In this document: piece by piece, positions 1 through 10,517 of the stretch
How positions within the stretch are numbered: the stretch's first letter is position 1
Layout of the letters: every line of letters starts with the position of its first letter
Assembly: GCA_022813625.1 (NCBI GenBank)
Contig: JAKLMB010000039.1
Span: forward strand, 1-64,000
Source: Aaosphaeria pasadenensis
Taxonomy: Eukaryota; Ascomycota; Dothideomycetes; Pleosporales
Reading direction: 5' to 3'
Length of the DNA: 64,000 bases
Position numbers and translations under genes: made by a program
Notes under the pieces: model-generated
The model's input: only the letters and a program-made list of their open reading frames with translations
The model's database searches: none
Told to the model about the DNA's origin: nothing

Positions 1-280
1 TAATATCTTATAGCCTAAACCCTTCTCTATATATCTTATATAAGTAACTATAGTAAAAGTACCTTTATTATTTATATATAACCTATATTTTTATTAAAAA
101 AGGGTAGAATAGGAACTTATAAGGACCTCTTTATAAGGATATAAAGAATAGAAGGAGGGGATAATATTATAATCTAGTAAGAGAGGGGTATACTTAGTTA
201 TATAACTAGCTAATTATTAGATACTTAGTAAATCCCTAGCTATAATATAACTAGGGGGATAATATTATATAACCCTAGTT

Positions 281-318
281 ATAAGTCTTATAAGTCTTAT
301 AAGTCTTATAAGTCTTAT
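281..318. repeat. 9-bp tandem repeat (ataagtctt x4)
   Basis: Four perfect back-to-back copies of ataagtctt are visible inside the AT-rich block. Inverted relatives (aagacttat) follow at about 343-370, so the segment could form a weak hairpin. Confidence 0.85.
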
Positions 319-691
319 AGGGTCTTATCTACTAAAACTTAATAAGACTAATAAGACTTATAAGACTTACTAACTATATAGAGAACCTAGAATACCCTTA
401 TAGTCTTTTATATTTAACCTAAGTTAGTATTAAATAATATACTCTACTATCCTACTGCTATTATTATCTTCTACCTTGTAACTACTCTACGTTACTCTTT
501 AGATTATCCCTGAGAACTAACTAGTAGATCCTTGATCTTAACAGTAATATAGCTCTAACTTATCTAAAGGAATAAGCTACTAGTTATACTAGTAAAGTAT
601 TTTTAAAAAATTAAATATAATTTATTATTAATTATAAAAAACTTTTATATATAAAATCTAGTAATTTTATATATTTATTTTTTTTTATTTT

Positions 692-799
692 TAATTAAGC
701 TACTTATTCTTTTAGCTTTTACTAAAACCTTAAGTACCTTAATTATAATTAAGCTACTTATCTTTTTAGCTTATACTAAAACTTTAAATACTTTAATTA
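692..799. repeat. Two ~54-bp diverged direct copies
   Basis: Two adjacent near-copies each run from a taattaagctacttat-like start through tttttagctt and tactaaaac to a terminal ttaatta. They differ mainly by C/T changes, as expected if a tandem duplication was later mutated by RIP. Confidence 0.65.
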
Positions 800-963
800 C
801 TTTATTTTTATAATATTAAATTATATAACTATTTCTTAAGTATTATTAAAGACTCTAGCCCTAATCTTTAACTTCTATCCTTAGTACTTAATATCTTCCT
901 TGTCCTTATAGGTTCTGGTATCGTAACAAGTAGCTAGCCTAACCCCCTGTAGGCATACAGATA

Positions 964-1059
964 GGCAACAGTGCAAGGGCTATCTGCTAGGCAGCAGTGC
1001 ATGGGCCATCTGCTAGGCAGCAGTGCATGGGCCATCTGCTAGGCAGCAGTGCATGGGCC
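964..1059. repeat. 26-bp tandem repeat, ~3.7 copies
   Basis: The unit begins ggcagcagtgcatgggcc and ends atctgcta. Copies lie at 964-989, 990-1015, 1016-1041 and a partial one at 1042-1059. The second and third copies are identical; the first differs at three positions. The array marks the border between the AT-rich block and normal sequence, upstream of the HET gene. Confidence 0.9.
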
Positions 1060-1064
1060 TATAT

Positions 1065-1263
1065 CCTCTATCTGATCTATTCTTCATTACCATCTCATCT
1101 AGTGTTGATACACAATCGTCTGTTTGAATGATTCAAGTGATTAATTGTCACAGGTAGCAGCACAACAGCCTCTATCTATCTGATCTGTCCTCAATCAACA
1201 TCTTATCCAGTTGTGATACTCAATCGTCTGATTGATTGATTCATCCAAGTGATCAACTGTCAC
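1065..1263. repeat. Diverged ~90-bp direct duplication upstream of HET gene
   Basis: Segments of about 1065-1151 and 1169-1263 share the same order of words: ctctatctgatct, then a cat.t.atc.agt.gtgata.tcaatcgtctg stretch, then gattca, aagtgat and a terminal gtcac. They differ by substitutions and small indels. The duplication lies 170-370 bp before the HET start codon and may overlap its promoter. Confidence 0.75.
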
Positions 1264-1432
1264 ATCAACCTTTTCCTCTGCACGTTCTACGAGTCCCTTA
1301 CTTGTGTCTTAGCAATAAGGTACTAACAGCAAACTTGTGTTCTAAACCCCTAGAACGCTTAAATATCTTTAATGACCTTATTTGGTCGACCAATACACAA
1401 GCACAACGGAAATATCGGACAGCTATAGGGAA

Positions 1433-3595
1433 ATGAGCGAAACACTCTGTTCAAGATGCCAACGCCTTGATTTGAGGCGCTTTATTGTCGAGCACGAAGA
1501 TCCTGGACCTGCTATGCTCGGAGATTTCCAAGAGATCTCCCAAAGAAAAAATTGCATATTCTGTCAACTCATCATCCGCGCATTGAGCGCCCATGCTAGA
1601 GGATACTGGCAGGAGAAAATTTATCCGGTTGAGCAATGTCACCTAGGCAGAGCTCTGGGCATTTCTGGAACGTCTAGGCTAGTAACATGGTTTGAGGCCA
1701 CATCATCGACTCTTCCCCCGGGCATTTATGGACACATGACTACATCTGGGGAGATTCTCTTGCTCGAACAAACAGCCGACCAACGACAGAGTATGCAAGT
1801 CGGACTCGCCCGACTTGTTGAGGAATCTCGAGCGGACTTTTCATTGATCCGCAAATGGATAGCTTCCTGCGAAGAACATCACGGGCTGCGCTGTAGCCTA
1901 GACTCAAACAAACCCACGCACATCAGGCTGATCGATGTGGAGCGCATGTGTATTGTGAGTGGCAACCAGAAAAACCGCTACTTCGCGCTTAGTTATGTCT
2001 GGGGAGACAAGGTGACATTTCAAACACTGAAATCTAACCTTCCCGAATTAGAAGAAGATGGTTCAGTCTTGCGCATGAGAAATAAATTTCCACAAGTCAT
2101 CAACGATGCCATATCTCTTGTTTCTCTACTTCAAGAGAGATTTCTTTGGGTTGATGCGCTGTGCATTGTGCAAGACGATGTGGAAGACAAGCAAGCTCAA
2201 ATTCCCCACATGGATGACATCTACAGTCAGGCTACAGCAACTATCGTATCCTTATCTGGAGAAGATGCCAGTTCAGGACTTCCCGGTGTAAGAGAAGGAT
2301 CCCGGCAAGTCCGACAATTCTCAGCCACCATAGGCCAATGGCGACTTTGTGCAAAACTGCCAGAGCTTTCCGTTGCTCTGCAAAAGTCGAAATGGCATAC
2401 CCGTGCTTGGACTTTCCAAGAAGGAATACTATCAAGAAGATGTTTATTCTTTTCGGACGACCAAATCTATTTCCAATGCCAATCAAGCTACTATACGGAA
2501 GATTCCCATGAAAATCAGACGAGACCTCAATGGGGCTCTGGATTCACGAATCCATTCAAACAGAAGATCGTTCAGAGCACCGATTCCTTTTGCCAGATAT
2601 TCAACGTTTACAACAATCTGGTGAAAGGTTATTCAAATAGACAACTTAAGTATCACTCTGACTCTCTGGACGCGTTCCAAGGGATTCTAACCTCATTTAC
2701 CACCTCGTATGGATGGAATTTCATCAACGCTCTGCCAGAAGATGTCTTCGACCTCGCGTTACTCTGGAGACCTATGCTCACCGCAGATTTACGACCAAGA
2801 CAGTTGTTCCATCAGTCCCGAGACGTATCTTGCAGAACATCAACATGGTGCTGGACATCTTGGGTTGGTAATATCTATTGGGATCCTTGGCGCATGGATT
2901 CATATGCCGGACAAAAAGTATCCTTACATTCAGCTGTCGAACAATTCGTCGTCGCAAGTCCTGATGGCTTTCGCCTCATTCGCAAGTGCAAAATAGACAC
3001 CAATAGCGAGGTTTTACAGGATATCCTGAACGACGCAAGGCAATATTGTAACGAACAAGGAATCAGCTGGAATAAGCCTGACGGAGAGGTTAGGAGTCCT
3101 TGGGATAAGGTACTTATATTCAAGGCATGTGTAGCCGATATTTCAAGACTTTCAATTGAATCTATCGCCCCTCATCATACAACTCATCAGAAGATGTCCG
3201 GTTGGTTGAAAGGGGCATGCAGGCACAACGCCTGGATATTTGATGGCAACGGTCGACACTGCGGAACTCTTTATGGATTGGGTTCCACTTGGACAGACTT
3301 GCACAATCCACGTCTTTGCGAACTTGTCCTTTTGTCCAGTTTCAGCCAGAAGGAAGTCAAGCCAGAAGACATTGATACGCATCGGGGCAGTCTGCCACTT
3401 GAATACCCGTCAAGTGACGATTATTACAACGAAATTTTTGACACATCCCACTATAAATACACGAACTGTTGGGCTCACAACATCATGCTTGTTGAATGGA
3501 AGGGAAATTTTGCCACACGAGTGGCTATTGGACAGATCCATGCTGTCGCATGGGCAGCTCTGGGATGCTCTACTAAAATGATAGCGGTAGCATAA
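1433..3595 (+). CDS. HET-domain (heterokaryon incompatibility) protein, 720 aa
   Basis: Single-exon gene. The first in-frame ATG is at 1433; the open frame upstream has no ATG. The N-terminus has the CxxC...CxxC arrangement common before HET domains (LCSRC near residue 7, CIFC near 41). The HET core starts with YFALSYVWGD at about residues 183-192, followed by FLWVDALCIVQDD and QIPHMDDIYSQAT. The usual exit motif, AWTFQEGILSRRCLFF, sits near residue 330. A long C-terminal part of unknown function follows. HET proteins trigger cell death on fusion of incompatible hyphae; partner and allele specificity cannot be told here. The gene is intact although it lies beside an AT-rich RIP block and a broken neighbour. 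Confidence 0.9.
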   Translation: MSETLCSRCQRLDLRRFIVEHEDPGPAMLGDFQEISQRKNCIFCQLIIRALSAHARGYWQEKIYPVEQCHLGRALGISGTSRLVTWFEATSSTLPPGIYGHMTTSGEILLLEQTADQRQSMQVGLARLVEESRADFSLIRKWIASCEEHHGLRCSLDSNKPTHIRLIDVERMCIVSGNQKNRYFALSYVWGDKVTFQTLKSNLPELEEDGSVLRMRNKFPQVINDAISLVSLLQERFLWVDALCIVQDDVEDKQAQIPHMDDIYSQATATIVSLSGEDASSGLPGVREGSRQVRQFSATIGQWRLCAKLPELSVALQKSKWHTRAWTFQEGILSRRCLFFSDDQIYFQCQSSYYTEDSHENQTRPQWGSGFTNPFKQKIVQSTDSFCQIFNVYNNLVKGYSNRQLKYHSDSLDAFQGILTSFTTSYGWNFINALPEDVFDLALLWRPMLTADLRPRQLFHQSRDVSCRTSTWCWTSWVGNIYWDPWRMDSYAGQKVSLHSAVEQFVVASPDGFRLIRKCKIDTNSEVLQDILNDARQYCNEQGISWNKPDGEVRSPWDKVLIFKACVADISRLSIESIAPHHTTHQKMSGWLKGACRHNAWIFDGNGRHCGTLYGLGSTWTDLHNPRLCELVLLSSFSQKEVKPEDIDTHRGSLPLEYPSSDDYYNEIFDTSHYKYTNCWAHNIMLVEWKGNFATRVAIGQIHAVAWAALGCSTKMIAVA

Positions 3596-4830
3596 GTTTT
3601 AACGTAGCCATGAACAATAGGTTTCTTATGGACAGGTTTCTTATGGAAAGACATATCCGAATGGAAGCAAATTACATGTTTGGATCTAATAATCGACAAT
3701 TTCAATGCCTCGGTACCTCATGGGTATATCATTCAATAAGCAGGCCTTATAGTCCCTACATATCACCTTCAGATTATCGTCGTGAGGATCGTGCCATAGT
3801 GTATATATGCATCTGAACCTTACGTCCTTACATCTTGAGGACTCGTCTCACGTCACTGAATATACTCTCTTTCATCTGACATTTCTCTAGTCACATATAT
3901 TGACCCTTAAACACAGGCTAAGTTTGGATATATAATGAACATGAGTTGCAAAGCGTAATTACATTAAATTTCTGAAAATGGTTGACAATATTCGAAAGGA
4001 TCGCTAACTTGAACTAAGAATACATATAAGGGTAGCGAATATGCACAAAAACCTTGTGTTATTGCTATGCTGGACAGCTCCTATGTTACAGTCGTATGAA
4101 GCACTCTGCGTGCCACGTGCAATGGAGGCCATGTAACTGTAAATTATCGTAGAGAACAATTTACTGGAGATCCAAGAAGCCTATCAGGGTGGGCTAAAAC
4201 TAGGTTATTTGTATTTTAATCTAGAAAGGGTGCTTCAAGATACTATAGAACCGTTATAGTTAAGTAAAGCAGTGAAAGTATTAAGTAGCTAGGAATTAGC
4301 TTATAATCTGGATAGGAGTATAAATACTGTGGTATAGCAGAATGGATGAGGCCATTCAGAGATCACGTGTATGGGGAAAGACACCAGGCAGGGCATAGAT
4401 ATATCGATCAGGGCTGCCGAGAGAGATTAAGGCATCAATTGCATACCTCCCGAGGCCTATCTACAGAGGCAAATATCCACTTATCCTACCTATCCACCGA
4501 TGGCAGGTCGTGCCTGTGATGCTCCCTAATATAGAGGCGTTTATACGCGACAATATATAGTATAGTTAGAAAAAGGGAAAACCTTTAAAACCTAACTAAT
4601 AATAAGAAGAAGAGGAGTTTAGCTATGCCCTTCCTATTAAATCTACTCTATTGTAGGTAGAGTTGTTGTACAAACAAACGCGTTAGTCTTGGCAACAACC
4701 AACACTCGCATACTTTGACAAAGAACCCGAACATGAGTATAAATGAAACACTGGACTTAAAGGAAATTTTACACTGTAACTACATTTAAATTGCCTCTTG
4801 GATTTGTAAAATGCCCGTAACAACTAGATT
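3596..4830. other. Gene-free stretch with AT-rich patches
   Basis: No supportable gene. AT-rich, stop-laden patches at about 4190-4330 and 4540-4640 resemble the degenerate block at the left edge and may be further RIP-damaged repeat fragments. A more balanced segment at 4340-4530 shows no recognisable protein. Confidence 0.5.
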
Positions 4831-7156
4831 AAAGAGTCAAGCCTTACCTATGACACGAATTGCTCTGTCTGTATCAGCGCTGATCAAGACAAACAAAACT
4901 GCCAGCAAGATTGCTCCGAACGACAAGATACAAAACCATCGCCGTCCAATGGATCCCTCAAGGAAAAACGACATCTTTCTCATCTGCAGAAGCCACAGAA
5001 ACGAAAACTGCGAATTCAGAAGCCACCAAGACAAGGCTGCAAACAGCTAGAATTTGAAAAAGAAGAACGCTTCGGAGGCGTGACTACCCCTGTATCACTA
5101 CCTGTTTCCAGTACAACTTTTACCTACTTCTGCTGCCGTGATTGACCCTGTCCTCAAGGGGTTTTCGACTATCCAGTTGACAGCTGTGTCCAGTGCGGGC
5201 ACAACATGGACTCCCACGATGAGCAGGACCATGCATGGAAGGTCGAGTGTGATTATGCTTGCAAGAGACAAGGTTTAGTTGAGTCTGTCTTGGAAATGGC
5301 GCGGAACCGAAGAGTGGTAGTCATCCGGGCCACTCCTATGGTAGGCAAGACAACGCTGCTTCGGCTTCTTGGCCATCATATCGTCATGCACGAAAGCGAC
5401 CTCGAGCCAGTCTATATCGAATGGAGACGCCAAAACAACCCCGATCGTGAGAAGCTACCATACGAGAAATACCTGCAACGTGAAGCATCTGTATGGCGGG
5501 ATCACAATAAGGCATACCGGCCCAATAATCCAAACGCTCGAACAATATACCTGATTGATGAAGCCCAAAGGTCTTATGAGGAGGAACACTTCTGGGGGAC
5601 GACACTGAAACACCCTAATACACGTAGTTCGTCCCTATTCGTGCTTGTCTGCCTCTATGGTGCTCATGGCATTTCCCGCACCCTCGAACCAAACATTGAA
5701 TCCCAAGCTCAGCGGATGGATCGCATCCATCGTGTGGAGCTCCGTCCAAGTGAAGGCAGGCCATTCATGCTATTTAGGCAGGAAGAAACTAGGGAGATGA
5801 TTCGAAAATGGGCTTTGCAAAAAAAATTCGATCTTTTGGACGGGACATGTGAATACATTCACAATTCTACTGACGGTCACCCAGGCGTGGTTGGCCTGAT
5901 TTTACTTCACTTTAGGATCTGTTATAAGAATGTAAGTACTGAGCAGGCACCTAGAGATGTGCAAGTTAATTATTAACGCTTTGCTAGCTCCCTGAATACC
6001 TCCGCGTTGAGTGGTCGCCTTATTTGTGCAACAAAATCTTTGCTGAACAACACGATGAACTCCTAAGCCTGTTCCCCACGTCCGGAAGGGGCCTTTGGGT
6101 TCCTGGTGCCGAGCTTCACGTTAGTCGAATTCTTCTTCGTTCTGATCATGAGTTTCACCCTGTCACATTCGAAAGTGTCGTTGACGCGTTGCGAGAGGTG
6201 GCAACAAAACCTTCCGGCTGCGTACGGATGCGGAAAGACTGGGATGCATTTGCATTCTGTTACCAAATGGAGTTTCTACACACTGAGCCTCACGGAGAAA
6301 ATGGTGCGATTTAGTACATCTTTGCATCACCAATGCACCGAAGGTAACTCTAGTACCAAATATGACAGTGGCGCATAAGCTTTTCAGGATTGTATTTGCG
6401 TATCGTCGGCTTTGTACAGGCCTAGATCCAAGCATCAGCGTCACAATTCTTTCACTCCAAGAAACTTGCATCAATGCTATTGAGAGATTCAGTCCACCTC
6501 TCCTTAAAAGCAGAACGAAGTTTACCCGTGACGGTTCGAGGGTCTTAGAGGCAGTATAGCACGAAGAGATGTATTGTTGCCTGGCTCACGAGCTTCGGTC
6601 TCTTCCGATTTTCACTCAATATGCCCATACCAACGAGGGGAAGATTGATCTGTACATACTTGAGAGGAAATGGGGTATTGAGTTGCTCCAAGGGGGAAAT
6701 ACTGCGGCGATCACTGAGCACGCAGCCCGCTTTCGGTCCGGCGGGAAGTATCATGACTGGAATATTATTGATGATTATATCGTCATTGATTTCTGTCCGG
6801 CATCCACTATCAGTAAGGTTGAAATTGACGGTAATGTCCCTTCCCCTTAGTAAGAGTCAGCTGCTAAACAAAGTATAGATGCTAAGGTCAAGCCTCATAT
6901 CCTACAAGTCGCCATCGATCCAGAAAAGTATACCGCAGAAGTTTACACATGCGACAAGAAGCTGCTGAAGACATTGGTGTTAGGCGAAGGAAGGCAGCGG
7001 TACGAGAAACTCGACAACAATTTGTACGTGGACGAGGTGGAGGAACAAAGGCGAGAAATCGAGAAACTACGGCAACAACTCGAGGAAGAAAGGCGAGAAA
7101 AGGAGGAAGTGCAGCGCAAGTATCAGGGACTGCAGGCTAGTTTAGGGGGAAAGTAA
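4831..7156 (+). pseudogene. Broken NTPase-nuclease (Crinkler-type) gene with zinc-ribbon-like N-terminus
   Basis: Coding-like sequence runs through several interrupted frames. From 4831 one frame stays open to a TGA at 5143, which falls inside a cysteine motif (FCC before it, CVQCGH after it). It continues from ATG 5206 through a P-loop (ATPMVGKTT) and Walker B (YLIDEAQ). A good intron at 5932-5987 keeps frame. A TAG at 6312 is followed in frame by FASPMHRR, then a frameshift occurs near 6342-6344. Further stops lie at 6557, 6848 and 6851. The region 6569-6850 carries a PD-(D/E)XK-like core (GKIDLYI, WGIELLQGG, GGKY). The last part (about 7029-7130) is a charged coiled coil. This order matches the NTPase plus restriction-endonuclease-like architecture known from Crinkler-type proteins. 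A multi-exon gene rescuing every stop was not found. The true 5' end is uncertain; no ATG opens the first segment. Confidence 0.75.
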
Positions 7157-7287
7157 GATCGCACAAGATATCGAGAAGCGGTCGCGACGTGTAGTAGAAG
7201 GCTGAAGCGATGGTATTACAATCTGAAGAGCTAGAGACATATGATAGAGGGTTTTTGCTCTCGGTTCTGGTCGTACACAATATTAGA

Positions 7288-8349
7288 TCACGTATTTCCT
7301 TCTGCAATTAGTCGTAAAGCTTTAAGTACATGGAAACTAGCATCCTGCATTGCCTGCTCTTCTCGGACCGTCATCTTACCAAGAACATATTTACTGACGA
7401 CAGCTGGGTCTCTGCTCTCGGGCCTGCCAATTCCTACACCTATGCGCCAAAATTCGGTGTCTCTGAGCGATGCTTGGCAGCTCTTGATTCCGTTATGACC
7501 TTTCGGACTTGCCACGCCCTGTCGGATAGTGACATGACCCAATTTCGATTCCAGCTCGTCATGTAGAATGACCAATCGAGCATTATGCCCCTTGGATTTT
7601 TGCTGTGCTAAGAATGTGGTCCACGCACTTCGTACGCTTGGCCCACTCACATTCATGAGTTTCGTGCTTTGCCAAAGGGTGAAATCGTCTTCGCCAGGAG
7701 CAAGCTCTGCCTGCTTCTCCTTTACCGCGCCCCAGATGAGGTGGATCTTTGCCCGCGTCATATTGGGCGTTGACACCAGACCTGACATGCCTTTCTGGAA
7801 GGGGAGATATTGACCGCGAGCGCGTATCACCTCAATGACATTGTGTCCAGCGCTATGGAGCGTATTGGCATACTGTTTTCCTGGATTGCCGAGTGAACAT
7901 ACGAGAAGTGGGTAGAACTGAGTCGGAGGCATAGGAGGGAATATATCAGGGTTTGGCGTGGTGGAGTTATTCGATATGCACAAGGGAGTATTGATGGCAG
8001 AAAGCTCAATGCTAGCACCCGCAACTCTGGACCCCGATGATAGAGATAATGGGACGTTGTCAGGCTTTCTCCTTGATGATTTTTGACTTGATTTGTGGCG
8101 TGAATATGACTCTAGTTCACTCCGATGAAATGTATAGCTTTCATTCAAGCCGCTGGAACCAGTTCGATGATTTATGCTGCCGTGCTTCTTAGATTTCAAA
8201 GATCGGTCAGTTACGACGATTTGTTGATCTTCCTGCAAGTGTGAAAGAGGAGGGCAATTTGCAAGTAGAATTTCCTGATCGGCAAAATCGCGGTTGGCGA
8301 TCGACGCAGGGTCCGCCACGTGGGCACGTGTTTGCGCGTTCTCATCCAT
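7288..8349 (-). CDS. PTH1: Peptidyl-tRNA hydrolase (Pth family)
   Basis: Hydrolyses the ester of peptidyl-tRNAs released from stalled ribosomes, recycling tRNA. No intron. The catalytic domain starts with LLVCSLGNPGKQYANTLHSAG, where the His of TLHSAG aligns with the catalytic His of bacterial Pth. LHDELE supplies the conserved Asp and PKGHNGIKS the conserved Asn loop. The first ATG in the open frame is at 8349 (353 aa). A second ATG at 7932 sits five residues before the domain and would give 214 aa, the usual Pth length. The extra ~139 residues are Ser/Arg-rich and low in complexity; they could be a regulatory or mitochondrial-targeting extension, or may not be translated. Transcribed divergently from RAD14. 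Confidence 0.85.
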   Translation of the reverse strand: MDENAQTRAHVADPASIANRDFADQEILLANCPPLSHLQEDQQIVVTDRSLKSKKHGSINHRTGSSGLNESYTFHRSELESYSRHKSSQKSSRRKPDNVPLSLSSGSRVAGASIELSAINTPLCISNNSTTPNPDIFPPMPPTQFYPLLVCSLGNPGKQYANTLHSAGHNVIEVIRARGQYLPFQKGMSGLVSTPNMTRAKIHLIWGAVKEKQAELAPGEDDFTLWQSTKLMNVSGPSVRSAWTTFLAQQKSKGHNARLVILHDELESKLGHVTIRQGVASPKGHNGIKSCQASLRDTEFWRIGVGIGRPESRDPAVVSKYVLGKMTVREEQAMQDASFHVLKALRLIAEGNT

Positions 8350-8870
8350 CTGATCTGGTCCGGATGCTTTGAAGATTCTCAATTCGCTTGAAATGTTTCT
8401 CCTACAGGCTGTTTCAGACCAGTATATGTATGCTCACAATTTAGGTTTGTAATCCTGCAGCATGGAATTCCTTCAATCTGATGTGACTCATGGTTCTCAA
8501 AATGTACCACAGCCTACCTAGGTGTCAGCCACAGCCACCACTACAACTTGCGCGATTGCATACAGAGGAGGGAGAGGACGAGATGAAAGGGTGAGAATGA
8601 TTTTGTAACATTGTCTTGTCGGTATTAATGAAAAATAAACATTATAAAGTACGTAAGTAGACAACGCGAGACGATAAAATTAATATCATAGAACAGGAGG
8701 TTGCACTTCAAGGCTCAACTCCTGTCTTGGCGTGCATCATCGCCACCGAACCACCAGACTTTGGTACACCTTACTCCTTGTGCCGACTGGTGCAATCTTG
8801 ACTTCCAGCGGTGCCTGGTGCATTTTGTCAACGTCATTCACAAACAACATCACTGTGATAATCAGCCACC
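8350..8870. promoter_or_regulatory. Divergent intergenic region PTH1/RAD14
   Basis: About 520 bp separate the two start codons, so the promoters must share this stretch. I see no clear TATA box or named operator. If translation of PTH1 begins at 7932 its leader would extend another 417 bp. Confidence 0.5.
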
Positions 8871-10105
8871 ATGGTGGATAACCAGTCCATTGATGCTGAG
8901 CAGATCCGGCGGATGGTGAGTACTTCACGGACCCAGACACGCCGCGAATAATAACTAAATTCACATTGCAGGAAGAGGCTCGCCTGAAAGCCAAAGCAGC
9001 AGCGAAACAGCCTCATAGTCTGAATCCAAGTAGCTCATCCGTCGCAGGGATAAAACGCTCATATGAAAGCCACAACTCGTCGAACACTCCCAAGAATCTG
9101 CGCGATGCCTCTGCCACTTCCGGCCGGAGGCGAGATGAGAACGGGTTCATACAACCGCCTTCGAACGATTTGATCCAGCCCGCCAAAAATTTTGGTCGTT
9201 CCGAGTACATCGAATACGATTTCAGTAAGATGACAGATACCAAGGGAGGGTTTTTGAGTACAACGGATGATCCGCACAATCGCGCAATGTGGAGCGGGAA
9301 AGGGCGAGAGGAAGAAAAGCCTCCTGGCATCTCCCTTGCCGACTGGGAACGTGAACGGGTGAGGAAGAAGTTGAGGGAAAACAGGGCGGGACCTTTTGAG
9401 CCTGGTATCTCTATTCTGAACGCTACGGACGGGAAATTCGAGGACGAGGCCAATATAGCTGCCGCAGAGAATGAGGATGTCGAGGAGTTCAAGGGAAAAT
9501 ACGGGGATGGCAAGCGCGACATTAAGGGCAAATGCCGGGAATGTAGTACTCTTGAGATTGACTGGAAATGGCAGGACATATTTGGCATTGGAATCTGCTC
9601 TGGCTGCAAAGAGAAGATGCCCGATAAGTATTCGCTACTGACCAAAACCGAGGCCCGCGAGGATTATCTTTTGACAGATCCTGAACTAAAGGACGAAGAG
9701 TTGCTGCCCCATCTCGAGCGTCCAAACCCGCATAAGACGAATTGGAATAATATGCAGCTGTTCTTGCGTTTGCAGGTTGAAGCCTACGCGTTCTCGTCTC
9801 GGAAATGGGGTTCTGCTGAGGCACTCGATGAGGAGTACGAGAAGCGGCAACAGGTCACGAAGGCACGGAAAGAGAAGAAATTCAAAAACAAACTCGAAGA
9901 GCTAAAGAAGCGGACGAGATTTGAGGCGTACAAAAGAGCGAGGATGGGAGATCAGACCAACGGTGCAAACTTTGGAGATAAGGTAAAAAGGTTTGGCGAG
10001 AAGCATGTCCATGAGTGGGGCAGAAGTGTCTTAGATCCAGAGACCGGCATGACGAGAAAGAGGTGTGATGAATGCGGTATGGAGGTAGAGGAGCTAGAGT
10101 TTTGA
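8871..10105 (+). CDS. RAD14: DNA repair protein RAD14 (XPA homolog), 392 aa
   Basis: Damage-verification factor of nucleotide excision repair in the nucleus. Two exons: 8871-8915 and 8972-10105. The 56-bp intron has a GTGAGT donor and joins residue 15 (Met) to EEARLK in frame. The XPA zinc finger is present: CREC at about residue 203 and CSGC at about 224. It is followed by the strongly conserved LLTKTEAREDYLL stretch and by NPHKTNWNNMQLFLRLQV, the DNA-binding part. A basic helix (KKFKNKLEELKKR) and the C-terminal HEWG...KRCDECG element complete the match to XPA. The N-terminus is disordered-looking. 3' ends converge with the YTP1-like gene. Confidence 0.95.
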
Positions 10106-10517
10106 ACGTTGTTACGGCAACGATAAATGCATGAGAATAGTTCGAAACGATCATCGAACCTCACTTCCAGGTTATATATGCAAGCTAATATTGCAGTGAC
10201 TTCTGGAGCGCTTTGGAGAGTGTATTACGCCCCCCTGAAATTTGCTCCGAGGTCATAGCATAAAGGGTCAATAGTATGCATCAAAGGCGAAGCCACCTAT
10301 CGTCATTATGTTGTATTCTGTGTAGATTACCAGCTGTTACTGCACATCCTACATTCAGGAGAGGTATACATGTCGATGAGGTGGTACATATTGCCAACTG
10401 TATGCATAGAGAAAACATGAAAGCAAAACGCCCACCATGCGAGTCAAGGAGCACTATATTCATGAAAACATTCAACGTTAATTATGCCGACCATGAGGAC
10501 GACTGGGTGGCGCTCGA
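10106..10517. other. Convergent 3' intergenic region
   Basis: About 410 bp between the stop codons of RAD14 and the YTP1-like gene. No gene or repeat is apparent. Confidence 0.6.

Larger units (their letters stand above)
1..940. repeat. AT-saturated, RIP-like degenerate block
   Basis: This block is almost pure A/T with TA-rich runs, stop codons in every frame and no open frame of useful length. Base composition changes sharply near 900-960 to the balanced composition of the rest of the window. Such islands in filamentous ascomycetes are usually old transposon copies destroyed by repeat-induced point mutation (C to T at CpA). No transposon protein can be recognised, so the source element is unknown. 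Confidence 0.7.

Noticed and set aside
6850..6908. Possible intron (gtaaga donor) that would remove the double stop in the broken NTPase-nuclease gene
   Set aside because: Every acceptor tried (29, 37 or 59 nt) shifts the frame, while the unspliced frame continues into family-like sequence, so true stops are more likely.
9013..9645. 210-residue minus-strand open frame
   Set aside because: Antisense shadow of RAD14 exon 2, which has strong family conservation on the plus strand.
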